Source: Palsa-459 sp963841965 (lineage in GTDB: Bacteria > Actinomycetota > Acidimicrobiia > Acidimicrobiales > RAAP-2). From it: a DNA stretch of 64,000 nucleotides. The stretch covers positions 186,001 to 250,000 of the forward strand of contig CAWJES010000010.1 of assembly GCA_963841965.1 (NCBI GenBank). The letters are read 5' to 3'. Below are positions 36,807 to 45,198 of the stretch, one piece after another. Below the pieces are notes generated by a model that ran no database searches, was not told the DNA's origin, and worked only from the letters and a program-made list of their open reading frames with translations. The translations under genes and the position numbers were made by a program. Position 1 is the first letter of the stretch, and every line of letters starts with the position of its first letter.

Positions 36807-38385
36807 CTAGGCCGGCAGGACGGTGCACCGGCATCCCGCGTGCACGGGCGGGAGCTTGGGAGGGGGCCCGGACCCACCCTCCGCCGCGGCCGCTCCATGC
36901 GCCACGCACTGCTCGCACGGGGGTTCGGTGGGCGCGACGACGAAGCGGACCTTTGCGTCCGGTGGCCGCGGCGGCGACCCCGGCGTGGAACGCGCGCAGG
37001 GCGAGGTCAGTGCACAGGCGCTCCGCCCGGGCGCCGCGCCACTCCCGGTAGGCGGCCGTCACGCGCTCGGTCCCCTCGGTGCCGCCATCTGCCGACATGC
37101 GCTTGCGCAGCGCGGTCACGAGCGTGGCAGCGAGATCCTCGGCGAGCTCGGCGAGGACATCGTCGCTCAGCTCGGGCCCGACGACACCCCCCTCGCTGGC
37201 GGCGAACGACCTGCCCGCGTTCGCGGCCTCGCGCAGGGGTTCGACCGACGCCAGGGCGTAGCGATCGCGCTGGGTCCGCTCAGCCTCCAGACGATCGGCG
37301 ACGACCATGCCGTCGGCCCCCTTCACGCGCTCGAGCGCCGCGTTCTGGTCATCCTGCAGGGTGCGCTTCACCTTGCGGATGAGCGAGTCCCGGGGACCGC
37401 TGATCGCCTCGTCGCGCCGCTGCAGGATGAGCCCAACGGGCGTGTCCGCGCCGACGGGCTGCCGAGTCGCGGTCCGGCCAGACTCCTCCGCGCCGCGCTC
37501 CTCGAGCGATGCCTTGCGCAGCTTCGCGAAGATCTCCTCGACCGCGTCGGGATCCTCCTCTTCGCCTGGCGACGCGTCCACACCCGACGGATGGGGGGTG
37601 GGTGCCTCCTCGAACTCCTCCACCTTGACCTCGGGAGGGGCGGGCTGGGTTCGCAGCAGCTCGATGGCGGCCTGCCGCGCTCGGTCGTCGGAGCCTTCGA
37701 GATCCGCAAGCGTCGCATCCACCGAGGAGCGCAGTGCGAGGACCGACTGGGACAGCGAGTCCCGGGCCGCACGGAGCTGCTCGACCTGGACATGCAGCGC
37801 CTTGCGCCGCACCAGCAGGTCCGCGAGCACCTTGCGGCGGGCCTCCTGGGCCTGCTCTACGATCGAGCGGCCCTGCTCTCGTGCACGGTCGACCAGTGCC
37901 TCGCCGTTCGTCTTCGCGGAGTCGACCAGTCGCTGGGCCGCGGCGCGGGCCTCGTGGTCGATGGAGGATGCGGCCTGCTCGGATTCGGAGACCGTGGTCG
38001 CGGCATGCGACTGCGCCTCGACGGTGATCGACGCGGCGCGGTCCTGCGCCTCGCCCAGGAGCTCCGACGCCCGCGCCTGCGCGGCAGTCACGACACGCTG
38101 GGCCTCCTCGTGGGCGCTCCGCAGGATCGCGGCGCTCTGGGTCCCGAGCGCGCTGGCGAGCGTCGCCTCGTCGAGCACCGGGTGCTTCGCGCGCCGCTCG
38201 GCCTCCGCGACGCGCTCGCGGAGCTCCGCGATCCGCTGCTCCGCGTTCGAGAGCTCGCGGGCCACCTGCTCGAGGTAGGAGCGGACCTCCCTCGGGTCGT
38301 AGCCCCGCCGGGCCGGAGAGAACGTGGCGCGCGCGACGTCGCTCGCTCCGAGCCGCGACGAGGAAATGGTGGGTCGGTCCTCCAT
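36807..38385 (-). CDS. DivIVA-like coiled-coil protein with C-terminal cysteine domain (one frameshift)
   Basis: ATG 38385. Residues about 20-50 (GYDPREVRSYLEQVARELSN) match the DivIVA N-terminal domain. Then comes a long Ala/Glu/Arg-rich coiled coil (45-230), a Pro/Glu-rich linker (255-300) and a helical C-terminal part. Near 36953 an extra A in an AAA run shifts the frame; removing it replaces an Arg-rich read-through by a compact ending with CEQC (about 490-493) and HAGCRC (about 515-520), stop at 36807, 525 residues. That ending resembles the zinc-binding tail of phage Mu F/SPP1 gp7-type domains. A pole- or septum-associated scaffold is inferred from the DivIVA domain. MreB and UPF0182 lie nearby. 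Confidence 0.7.
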
Positions 38386-38393
38386 GTGGCGCG

Positions 38394-38399
38394 AGCCTA
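38394..38399 (-). promoter_or_regulatory. -10 element (TAGGCT) of the DivIVA-like gene
   Basis: Minus strand, 8 bases before ATG 38385, overlapping the stop codon region of the PDZ-Lon gene. Confidence 0.55.
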
Positions 38400-39551
38400 C
38401 GACGTACCGGGGCCCGGGGCCTCCTCTGCGAACGGGACGGGCGGCGTGCCGCCCAGTCGCTCAATCGCCGAGAGCGCCTGGTCGAGCGTCGTGACGCCGA
38501 TCACCGTGAGGTGGCCGGTCGCCGCCTGCCGGGCGGTCTGGACCTCGACCTCGGGGACGATGAACACGGTGGCGCCGGCATTCTGCACGGCGACGGTCTT
38601 CTCGGCGACGCCCCCCACGTCCCCCACATCCCCCTCGGTGTCCATGGTCCCCGTGGCCGCGACCTTGACGTGTCCGGTCAGCGAGCCCTTGGACAGTGCG
38701 TCGATGATCCCGAGGGTCATCGCGAGGCCGGCCGACGGCCCGCCGATGTCGGCGGTGTTGATCGAGACATCCACCGGGAAGTGCCAGTCGTATGCCTGCT
38801 CGGGCTCGATGCCGATGGTCACGGTCCGGGTGGGCGTAGCCGGGCAGCCCGTCTGCGATGCACCCGCGGGGACCCCCGCCATCACAATGGTGACGCGCGA
38901 CGGGGGCCGGTAGGTGATCGTCCCTGAGCCCGAGATGTCGGCGACCTCGATCTGCGCCGGCACGCGGGCACCGGGCTCGAGCCCCGAGAGCGCACCCTGC
39001 AGGCCGCAGACTGTCGTCACGGCGCGGCCGTTGACCGAGACGATGCGGTCGGCGACGCTGAGGACGGCGGCGTTCGGCGATGCCGAGCCCACGGCGACCA
39101 CGGTGACGCCGGCGGGCACGCCAGTCACGCGAAGCCCGAGGGTCCGCATCCCCGCGACCTTCGCCGCGTCCTTGGCATCGGCCATCTCGAGGTAGCCCTG
39201 CGCCTCGAGCTCGGATTGGGAGACGCCCGGATCGACGAGGTCCGAGCCGCTCACGATCTGCTCGTGGGAGTGGTGGAACTCGTACCCGAGCCATCCCCAG
39301 ACGGTGAGCTGCGTCAGGTACACGTCGGTGAGCAGGATCGTTCGCCTCGGAATGTCGTGTCGCTGGCCCGAGACGGTGATGAGTGGCCCGACAGGCTGGG
39401 AGACGCCGGGGGTGATCGAGTACAGGTTGAGCTTGTACGTGAGCGAGAAGATCCCCGCCACGACCAGGACGCCCGCGAGGAGCACGAGGGCGGCCGACCA
39501 GCCGGTACGCCGACGCCGCGTCGGTGGTTCACTTGGGGGGTGCTCGATGAT
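38397..39551 (-). CDS. Membrane-anchored PDZ domain / Lon-like serine protease
   Basis: About 384 residues. One membrane segment (about residues 15-38), a PDZ domain (about 165-245) and a Lon protease C-terminal domain with catalytic Ser in IGGPSAGLAM and Lys in GVAEKTVAV. Actinobacterial homologues (Rv3194c) sit beside UPF0182 as here. The start is problematic: no in-frame ATG, GTG or TTG lies between the membrane segment and an ATG at 39647 deep in the divergent gene. A TACGGT hexamer ends exactly 6 bases before an in-frame ATC-ATC at 39551, so I place a possible non-canonical AUC start there; a start at 39647 is the alternative. Confidence 0.8.
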   Translation of the reverse strand: MIEHPPSEPPTRRRRTGWSAALVLLAGVLVVAGIFSLTYKLNLYSITPGVSQPVGPLITVSGQRHDIPRRTILLTDVYLTQLTVWGWLGYEFHHSHEQIVSGSDLVDPGVSQSELEAQGYLEMADAKDAAKVAGMRTLGLRVTGVPAGVTVVAVGSASPNAAVLSVADRIVSVNGRAVTTVCGLQGALSGLEPGARVPAQIEVADISGSGTITYRPPSRVTIVMAGVPAGASQTGCPATPTRTVTIGIEPEQAYDWHFPVDVSINTADIGGPSAGLAMTLGIIDALSKGSLTGHVKVAATGTMDTEGDVGDVGGVAEKTVAVQNAGATVFIVPEVEVQTARQAATGHLTVIGVTTLDQALSAIERLGGTPPVPFAEEAPGPGTS

Positions 39552-40163
39552 GCAGACACCGTAGCGAGGACGGCCCGGGCGATCGTGGTCGCCGGGTACA
39601 TCGCGGATCCCGAGGGCATCGTCGCCGGAGCGCGCGAGAGCGAACACCCCGAGCTGCGGATGCGATCCATCTCGTCCGCCGCCCGGCTCGGGCGCCGGAG
39701 CGTCGCGGACCGGGTCGCCGCGCTCAACGACGAGGCGGCCATCGTCCGGCGCAGGGCGTGCGAGCTCGAGGCCAGGGCGCCGCGGCCGAGCACCCGCGTC
39801 GCACGGGCGCTGATCGAACGGCTGGCGGACGAGGACGACCTGGTGGTCGTCGTCGCGTGCGACGCGCTTGGAGAGCTGCGGCTCCGCTCGGCGGTCGGCT
39901 CGCTGTCGACGGTCGCAGCCGACCGCGATGACCCAAGGTGCCGGGAGGCGGCGATCGCAGCAATCGGGGCGATCGGGGACCCCGCAGGGCTCGACGCCGT
40001 CCTTCGAGGCCTCGACGACAAGCCGGCGATCCGCAGACGCAGCGTGGTCGCCCTCGCGGCCTTCGAGGGACCGAGGGTCGAGGCCGGCATCGACGCCGCC
40101 CTCGCCGACCGCGACTGGCAGGTCCGATCAGCAGCCGAGGCACTGCGCGCAGCAGGCGCCTGA
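39540..40163 (+). CDS. HEAT-repeat protein
   Basis: 207 residues from GTG 39540. Five to six alpha-helical repeats of about 30 residues (for example DLVVVVACDALGELRLRSAVGSL and PRCREAAIAAIGAIGDPAGLDAV), typical of HEAT or PBS-lyase-like scaffolds. No catalytic residues. Role presumably protein binding. Its 5' end overlaps the 5' end of the divergent PDZ-Lon gene by about 12 bases if both starts are right, and its stop abuts that of mreB. Confidence 0.75.
   Translation: MLDDADTVARTARAIVVAGYIADPEGIVAGARESEHPELRMRSISSAARLGRRSVADRVAALNDEAAIVRRRACELEARAPRPSTRVARALIERLADEDDLVVVVACDALGELRLRSAVGSLSTVAADRDDPRCREAAIAAIGAIGDPAGLDAVLRGLDDKPAIRRRSVVALAAFEGPRVEAGIDAALADRDWQVRSAAEALRAAGA
39558..39563 (-). 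promoter_or_regulatory. -10 element (TACGGT) of the PDZ-Lon gene
   Basis: Minus strand, 6 bases before the in-frame ATC at 39551; same hexamer and spacing as at 17183 and 8609. Confidence 0.45.
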
Positions 40164-41168
40164 TCAGCGCTCGGCGCTGGCGAAGAGCGAGGCGAGTCGC
40201 CCGAGGTCCTCGAGGCACCTGCCGGCGCCGAGCACGACGGCCTCTCCCGGCGCATCGCACGAGTTGACAGGGACCTCGGTCGCGTCGGCGAGCCGCTCGA
40301 CGAGCCCGTCGAGCATCGACGCGCCCCCCACGATCTGCAGGCCGTGGACCAGCACGTCCTGGGCGAGGTCCGGTGGCGCCTCGGCCAGGCACTCCGAGGA
40401 TGCACGGACGATCTGGCCGACGTGGTCCTCGATCGCCGCATGCACCTGGGCGCCGGACACCTCGAGGAGCACGCCCTCACCGTCCAGGGTCATCCGCGCG
40501 GGCACCTCGGCGCTGCGGTTGAGCGGTTGTCGGGCAGCCGAGCCGATCGAGATCTTGAGGGCCTCCGCCGTCGCCGACGCGATGACCGCTCCGGCGTGGT
40601 GGCGTGTCCAGTCGGCGATATCGCGATCGAGGTCGTCCCCGCCCACGCGGAGCGACGCCAGCGAGACGATGCCGCCGAGCGAGATCACCGCGGCCTCGGT
40701 CGTCCCTGCACCGACGACGACCACGGAGCTTGCGACAGGATCGTGGATGGGCAGGCCGAGCCCGATCGCCGCCGCGATCGGAGCCTCGAGCAGGTGCGCG
40801 TGCGCCGCTCCGGCCCGACGCGCCGCCTGTCGCAGTGCCCGCCGCTCGATCGCGGTCGCTGATGCCGGCACGGTGAGCAGGACCCGCGTGCGCGAGAACC
40901 GACCGAGCCCGCACCGCTCGAGCACCCCGTGCAGGAGCCTCGCGCCGACGTCGAAGTCGGTGATGGCGCCCGATTGCATGGGCCGGAACGCCACCACGTG
41001 CCTCGGGGTCCGGCCGACAAGCTCGATCGCCTCGTGCCCGAGGGCGACCACGGAGCCGTTGCGCGTGTCGATGGCCACGACCGTCGGCTCGGCGAAGATG
41101 ACGCCACGCCCCTCCGCGGCGACCCGGGTGGTCGACGTGCCGACGTCGATCGCCAGAGTCGGTGCCAT
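40164..41168 (-). CDS. mreB: Rod shape-determining protein MreB-like actin homologue
   Basis: 334 residues. Actin-fold ATPase motifs: phosphate 1 LAIDVGTSTTRVA, phosphate 2 VVVVGAGTTEAAV, adenosine LQIVGGASMLDGL. MreB-typical pieces include AVGHEA-like ALGHEAIEL and FRPMQSGAITDF. It normally polymerises under the membrane to guide cell-wall synthesis. No mreC or mreD gene is adjacent, so this may be a solitary MreB-like protein. ATG 41168 lies 7 bases after TACGAT. Confidence 0.85.
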   Translation of the reverse strand: MAPTLAIDVGTSTTRVAAEGRGVIFAEPTVVAIDTRNGSVVALGHEAIELVGRTPRHVVAFRPMQSGAITDFDVGARLLHGVLERCGLGRFSRTRVLLTVPASATAIERRALRQAARRAGAAHAHLLEAPIAAAIGLGLPIHDPVASSVVVVGAGTTEAAVISLGGIVSLASLRVGGDDLDRDIADWTRHHAGAVIASATAEALKISIGSAARQPLNRSAEVPARMTLDGEGVLLEVSGAQVHAAIEDHVGQIVRASSECLAEAPPDLAQDVLVHGLQIVGGASMLDGLVERLADATEVPVNSCDAPGEAVVLGAGRCLEDLGRLASLFASAER

Positions 41169-41175
41169 GGGGCGA

Positions 41176-41181
41176 ATCGTA
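41176..41181 (-). promoter_or_regulatory. -10 element (TACGAT) of the mreB-like gene
   Basis: Minus strand, 7 bases before ATG 41168; back-to-back with the next promoter. Confidence 0.55.
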
Positions 41182-41212
41182 GGGGCGACGCCCGCATCGC
41201 AAAGTGCGTCAC

Positions 41213-41218
41213 TACCCT
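41213..41218 (+). promoter_or_regulatory. -10 element (TACCCT) of the PDZ protein gene
   Basis: 7 bases before ATG 41226. Confidence 0.5.
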
Positions 41219-41225
41219 TGGGTGC

Positions 41226-42359
41226 ATGTTCAGACGCTTCCGGTACTTCCTCGAGACTCGGGGTTCGCATCGGAGCAAGGCCGTGCCCGAGCCCTCGCAG
41301 CGCCCGTGGGTTCACCCCTCTGAACTGCCCGGATCCTTCGACTACGCGGTCATGCCCGTCAGCCCTCGGGCGTCCTCACGGCGCTTCCAGGGAACGGTCG
41401 CGACGCTCGCGTCCGGGCTGCTCGTCGCCGGCACGCTGCTGCTGGCGGCCCCCATCTCCACGCCCATCGCTGGCGCAACGACCGGCCCGCACGAGGCGAC
41501 GTCGGTCGCAGGACTGCCCAAGCCCGCCCGCACGGCCGCGGACGGCCTGCTCGCACTGGTGATCCTGCAGTCGTCGCACATCAGCACCGCGACCGCGATG
41601 GTCGTCGCGCCCGGGGACGTCGCGGTGACCACCACGCAGATTCCGGCCAACTCCTCGATCCAGGTGCTCCGCGAGGGCAGCCAGTCCGCGATCACGGCGA
41701 CGCCCATCGGCTCGGATGACGAGATGGGGGTCACGGTCCTCAGGCTCAACGAGACGCTGCCCATCACGCCGATCGACGAGTTGCGACCAGCCGTCGAGAC
41801 CGGCGGCGCCCCGACCTCGCTCACCGCTCTCGCAGCAGTGCGGGGCAGCGTCTCCAAGGTCGTGTTCGAATACGCGACTGCGGTCCTCTCCGCAACCGAG
41901 TCCTCGCGCAGGGTGGGGAACTCGATCATCGCGGTGACGCCGGGCCAGAGTGCCGTCGGATCCGTCGCCGGGGGCATCGTGCTCGACGGCTCGGGCGCAG
42001 CCGTGGCGATCGGCGTGCCGGCGCTCGGCGAGGGTGCGTACGTGTCCACCACGTTCATGTCGCTCCTCGCCCAGCGCGTCGTGCTCGGCGACGCAAACGG
42101 GCACGGATGGCTGCAGATCAAGGGAGTGTCGCTCCCCGGCGGGGGCGTTCGGATCGTGTCGGTCCCGAAGGGGAGCACGTCGAGCTCCGCCCTGCTTGCC
42201 GGCGAGGAGATCCTGGCACTCAACGGGACGACGATCGGATCCATGGAGGATCTCGGCAGCGCGCTGTACACCGCCTCCCCCGGCCAGCTCGTCACGGTCA
42301 CGGTCGCCCGGGATTCCAAGGTCTCGAACCCGGACGTGACGCTCGCGGCCTCGCCATAG
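41226..42359 (+). CDS. Membrane-anchored PDZ protein, degenerate HtrA-like
   Basis: 377 residues. Cytoplasmic start with WVHPSELPG, a motif seen in actinobacterial HtrA-like proteins, one membrane helix (about 57-80), a beta-rich domain laid out like a trypsin fold (110-285) and a PDZ domain (about 295-375). The catalytic GNSGGP serine motif is missing; the corresponding stretch is VGSVAGGIVLDG. It is therefore probably an inactive protease homologue that binds peptides at the envelope. Divergent from mreB. Confidence 0.75.
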   Translation: MFRRFRYFLETRGSHRSKAVPEPSQRPWVHPSELPGSFDYAVMPVSPRASSRRFQGTVATLASGLLVAGTLLLAAPISTPIAGATTGPHEATSVAGLPKPARTAADGLLALVILQSSHISTATAMVVAPGDVAVTTTQIPANSSIQVLREGSQSAITATPIGSDDEMGVTVLRLNETLPITPIDELRPAVETGGAPTSLTALAAVRGSVSKVVFEYATAVLSATESSRRVGNSIIAVTPGQSAVGSVAGGIVLDGSGAAVAIGVPALGEGAYVSTTFMSLLAQRVVLGDANGHGWLQIKGVSLPGGGVRIVSVPKGSTSSSALLAGEEILALNGTTIGSMEDLGSALYTASPGQLVTVTVARDSKVSNPDVTLAASP

Positions 42360-42362
42360 GCT
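42357..42362 (+). promoter_or_regulatory. -10 element (TAGGCT) of the DUF2342 gene
   Basis: 7 bases before ATG 42370; its first three bases are the stop codon of the upstream gene. Confidence 0.5.
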
Positions 42363-42369
42363 GAGGCCG

Positions 42370-43539
42370 ATGAACGTCGGGCCGAACGGATTCGATGGGC
42401 TCCTCGGAGACCTCCTGAAGGCCATGGGCGGCTCGAGTTCCTCTGCCTGGTTCGACGCGGCCCGGGCGCTGGCACAAAGTGTCACGACCGACGAGGAAGC
42501 TGGATTCAATCCGGACCCCGTCTCGCGCATCCAGCTCGAGCAGCTGTCGGCGATCGTCGCGCTGCATGTCTCTGAGGTGACGGGATCCACGGTGGCCCCC
42601 GATGCCGACCCTGTCAACCGCACCGCATGGGCGCTGGCCGCACTCGACAGCTGGCGCGCGCGGATCGAGCCGCTTGTCGTCGCGGCCGCCCAGGCGCCCA
42701 CCATCGAGGTCGATCCCGAGGACACGACGACGGCGATGCTCGCTCGGTTCGCCTCGTCGATGGGACCCATGTTCGTCGGACTCCAGGTCGGCTCGACCGC
42801 CGGGCACCTCGCCGAGCGCGCACTCGGCTCGTCTGCCTTCCCCCTTCCATGGCCGGGCTCGAAGCACCCGCTGATCGTCGTGCGCAACGTGACCCAGTTC
42901 GCGTCGGACTGGAGCCTCGACGAGGACCACGTCGCGGCCTTCACGCTCGCGCGCGAGCTGACGGCGCATGCAGTCCTCGCGCGACCCGGGACCGCGGCCC
43001 GCCTCGAGGCGCTGCTCGCGGCCTCCACGGAGGCACAGATGCGAGCGCAGCAGTCCCTGCTCAGCCGGCTCACCGATGAGGACGGCCCCGAGGACCTGAC
43101 TGCGCTCCTGGGCGACCCGGAGCGCTTCCTCGAAGGGCTCTCCGGCCTCGAGGGCAGCCTGGACGGACCCGAGCACGACGCCCTGAACGCAGCGGTCACC
43201 GCGCTCGGCGGCTACTTCGACGAGGTCGCGAGGGTCGTCGCAGACCGGATCACGGGCGACGCGGGCCAGCTGGCCGAGGCATGGCGTCGCCACCGGACCG
43301 GGGACGCCAAGGGCGACGAGGCCGCAGCAGCACTCTTCGGAGTCGACCTCTCCCGGCCCCGGGTGGAGGAGGGCGCGGCGTTCGTGGCCGGCGTCGTCGA
43401 GCGGGCGGGCTTCGACTCGCTCACCCGGCTCTTCAAGGACGCGTCCGGCCTCCCCACGCCGGCAGAGATCGTCGCCCCGGGCCTGTGGCTTGAGCGGACC
43501 TCGCTGCCATCGATCGACAGCGGTCCTGACCTGCCCTAA
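42370..43539 (+). CDS. DUF2342 family zincin-like protein
   Basis: 389 residues, mostly helical. Matches the actinobacterial DUF2342 (putative zinc-dependent metalloprotease) family by VGLQVGSTAGHLAERALGSS, PLPWPG and the segment ARELTAHAVL at 194-203, where HExxH is expected. Here the first His is Arg195 (RELTAH), which would weaken zinc binding. Relatives (Rv3195) lie beside PDZ-Lon and UPF0182 genes, as here. The stop overlaps that of the convergent small gene by 4 bases. Confidence 0.8.
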   Translation: MNVGPNGFDGLLGDLLKAMGGSSSSAWFDAARALAQSVTTDEEAGFNPDPVSRIQLEQLSAIVALHVSEVTGSTVAPDADPVNRTAWALAALDSWRARIEPLVVAAAQAPTIEVDPEDTTTAMLARFASSMGPMFVGLQVGSTAGHLAERALGSSAFPLPWPGSKHPLIVVRNVTQFASDWSLDEDHVAAFTLARELTAHAVLARPGTAARLEALLAASTEAQMRAQQSLLSRLTDEDGPEDLTALLGDPERFLEGLSGLEGSLDGPEHDALNAAVTALGGYFDEVARVVADRITGDAGQLAEAWRRHRTGDAKGDEAAAALFGVDLSRPRVEEGAAFVAGVVERAGFDSLTRLFKDASGLPTPAEIVAPGLWLERTSLPSIDSGPDLP

Positions 43540-43832
43540 TCCCTCGCGGGAGCCTCTGCATCGGCCTCGTCGAAGCCGAGGTCCCACTGCAGCTCGAGGT
43601 GCTCGCGCTCGGCGTCGCGCGCGACCCGCTCGCGGTTCCGGCGGAACTGGGGGTCATGCGGCGGCAGGAGGACGAGCCGGGCATTCGCCCGATCCGCGAA
43701 CGCCTGGATGGTCTCCTCGTCACCCCAGTCGCTCTGGATCTCCCAGTGCGGCGCGACAGGACCCAGGTAGACGATCCGGACATGCCCGACCGGCTCGAAT
43801 GGCTCGGTGACTTCCTCATGGACCTGGGTCAC
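43536..43832 (-). CDS. Small hypothetical protein
   Basis: 98 residues from GTG 43832, which has an AAAGGAG site 5 bases upstream; an ATG at 43859 in frame is less likely. Content: VGHVRIVYLGPVAPHWEIQSDWGDEE, then a basic PPHDPQFRRNRERVARDAEREHLE helix and an acidic tail. I do not recognise a family. The promoter lies in an unusually AT-rich stretch shared with the divergent WhiB gene. Confidence 0.6.
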   Translation of the reverse strand: MTQVHEEVTEPFEPVGHVRIVYLGPVAPHWEIQSDWGDEETIQAFADRANARLVLLPPHDPQFRRNRERVARDAEREHLELQWDLGFDEADAEAPARD

Positions 43833-43864
43833 ACTTGCTCCTTTTTTGACGTTAAACAAAATAC

Positions 43865-43886
43865 TGGGAATTTGCTGTATTTCCCA
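43865..43886. promoter_or_regulatory. Inverted repeat between the small gene and whiB
   Basis: TGGGAA at 43865-43870 and TTCCCA at 43881-43886 with a 10-base spacer. On the minus strand TTGGGA at 43887-43882, an 18-base spacer and TATTTT at 43863-43858 could be the small gene's promoter, so a regulator bound here would cover it. The region 43840-44004 is far lower in GC than the rest of the window. Confidence 0.45.
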
Positions 43887-44004
43887 ACCGGCAGCCCCAG
43901 AAGAAAGGGCTTTGTGAATACTCTCACGTGAAACATTGCACGTACCTGAGGTTGTAATTTACTTCAGGGCATGGGATTCTATTGGGGCACCAAGGAGGAA
44001 ACAA

Positions 44005-44253
44005 ATGAGCACCGAGTGGATGGCTGACGGCAAGTGCCGCGAGGTCCCGCCGGAGACGTTTTTCCCAAGCGACGGACTGGGAGTCATCCGGGCACAGAAG
44101 ATCTGCGCCACGTGCCCTGTCGCGTCGCAGTGCCTGGAGTACGCGCTTGAGAATCACATCGACCACGGCGTGTGGGGTGGGAAGAGCGAGCGCGAGCGTC
44201 GCAGGATCCTGCGGGCCCGCCGCAGGGGCGCGATGACCCAGATCAAGATCTGA
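44005..44253 (+). CDS. WhiB-family iron-sulfur transcriptional regulator
   Basis: 82 residues. Four cluster cysteines at 11, 34, 37 and 43 (CxxC in ICATCPVASQC), the beta-turn GVWGG at 55-59 and a basic C-terminal tail (SERERRRILRARRR) for DNA or sigma-factor contact. AAGGAGGA precedes the ATG at 6 bases. The 170-base AT-rich leader upstream suggests strong or regulated transcription. No AT-hook (RGRP) is present, so it is not a typical WhiB7. The subfamily is uncertain. Confidence 0.92.
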   Translation: MSTEWMADGKCREVPPETFFPSDGLGVIRAQKICATCPVASQCLEYALENHIDHGVWGGKSERERRRILRARRRGAMTQIKI

Positions 44254-44288
44254 GTATCAGGGATCTGCGTACCGAAGTCGACGGCGAC

Positions 44289-45128
44289 GTGCTCGAATGC
44301 GTCGCCAACGTAAGCGAGGGCCGCGATGCAACCGCAATCGCGGCGCTCGAAGTCTCAGCGGTCCGGTCGGTGGCCGACGTCCATAGCGACGCCGACCATC
44401 ACCGGACCGTCTTCACGTTGATCGCCGCTCCGGGCAGCCTCCTCGCGGACGTCCGCGAGCTCGCGCGTGAGACGGTCCGCCGAGTCGACCTGCGAGCCCA
44501 TGCAGGCGTGCATCCGCGCCTTGGGGCCCTCGACGTCGTCCCCTTCGTCCCCATCGGGAAAACGCCGGTCGAGGTGGCCATCGGCGGCGCGTGAGGCGAC
44601 CATGGAGTACCTGGCGGACCTTGGGGTGCCCAGCTTCCGTTACGGGCCGCTCCCCGACGGGTCGGTGCGCTCCCTGCCCGAGGTCCGGCGTCGGGCATTC
44701 GCGGAACTGAGCCCGGATGCGGGACCCCCGAGCCCCCATCCGACCGCCGGCGCCACCGCGGTCGGGGTCCGCTCCCCCTTGTCGCATGGAACCTGTGGCT
44801 CTCGGGCGTGCCACTCGAGCACACACGGGCGATCGCGGCAGCCATCCGGTCGCCCGAGGTGCGCGCCCTCGGGTTCGACGTGACCGGTGGGACCCAGGTG
44901 AGCTGCAACCTGCTCGTGCCCGACCGGGTCACGCCCGGTGACGTCTTCGATCTCGTCGCGAGCGAACTTCCCGCAGGTGGCGACATCGACAGGGCTGAGC
45001 TCGTCGGCCTCGCGCCGGCGTCGGTGCTTGCGGCCGTCGCAGAGGAGCGCTGGGAGCGCCTGGACCTGCGCCGCGACAGGACCATCGAGGCAGCCATGGT
45101 CCGGCTGGGCATCGCGTCTCGAGCGTAG
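44289..45128 (+). CDS. ftcD: Glutamate formimidoyltransferase (two compensating frameshifts)
   Basis: Begins LECVANVSEGRD at GTG 44289, the standard N-terminus of the formiminotransferase domain. Further motifs are HSDADHHRTVFTL, AHAGVHPRLGALDVVPFVP and FDVTGGTQVSCNLL. An extra base near 44590 and a missing base near 44783 put the middle third (MEYLADLGVPSFRYG) in another frame; net length is unchanged at about 279 residues. It transfers the formimino group from formiminoglutamate to tetrahydrofolate in histidine breakdown. No hut genes are adjacent. The start is uncertain, since no ribosome site or -10 hexamer is clear. Confidence 0.75.
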
Positions 45129-45198
45129 GGAGATTCAGGGTCCGGAAGCGCCGCGGGTCCGTGCGCGCCCAGCCAGTGCGAGGTTCAGCGCGAGTGGG

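Noticed and set aside
44005..44253. Assignment of this WhiB as WhiB7
   Set aside because: The AT-rich leader is suggestive, but the protein lacks the AT-hook that defines WhiB7.
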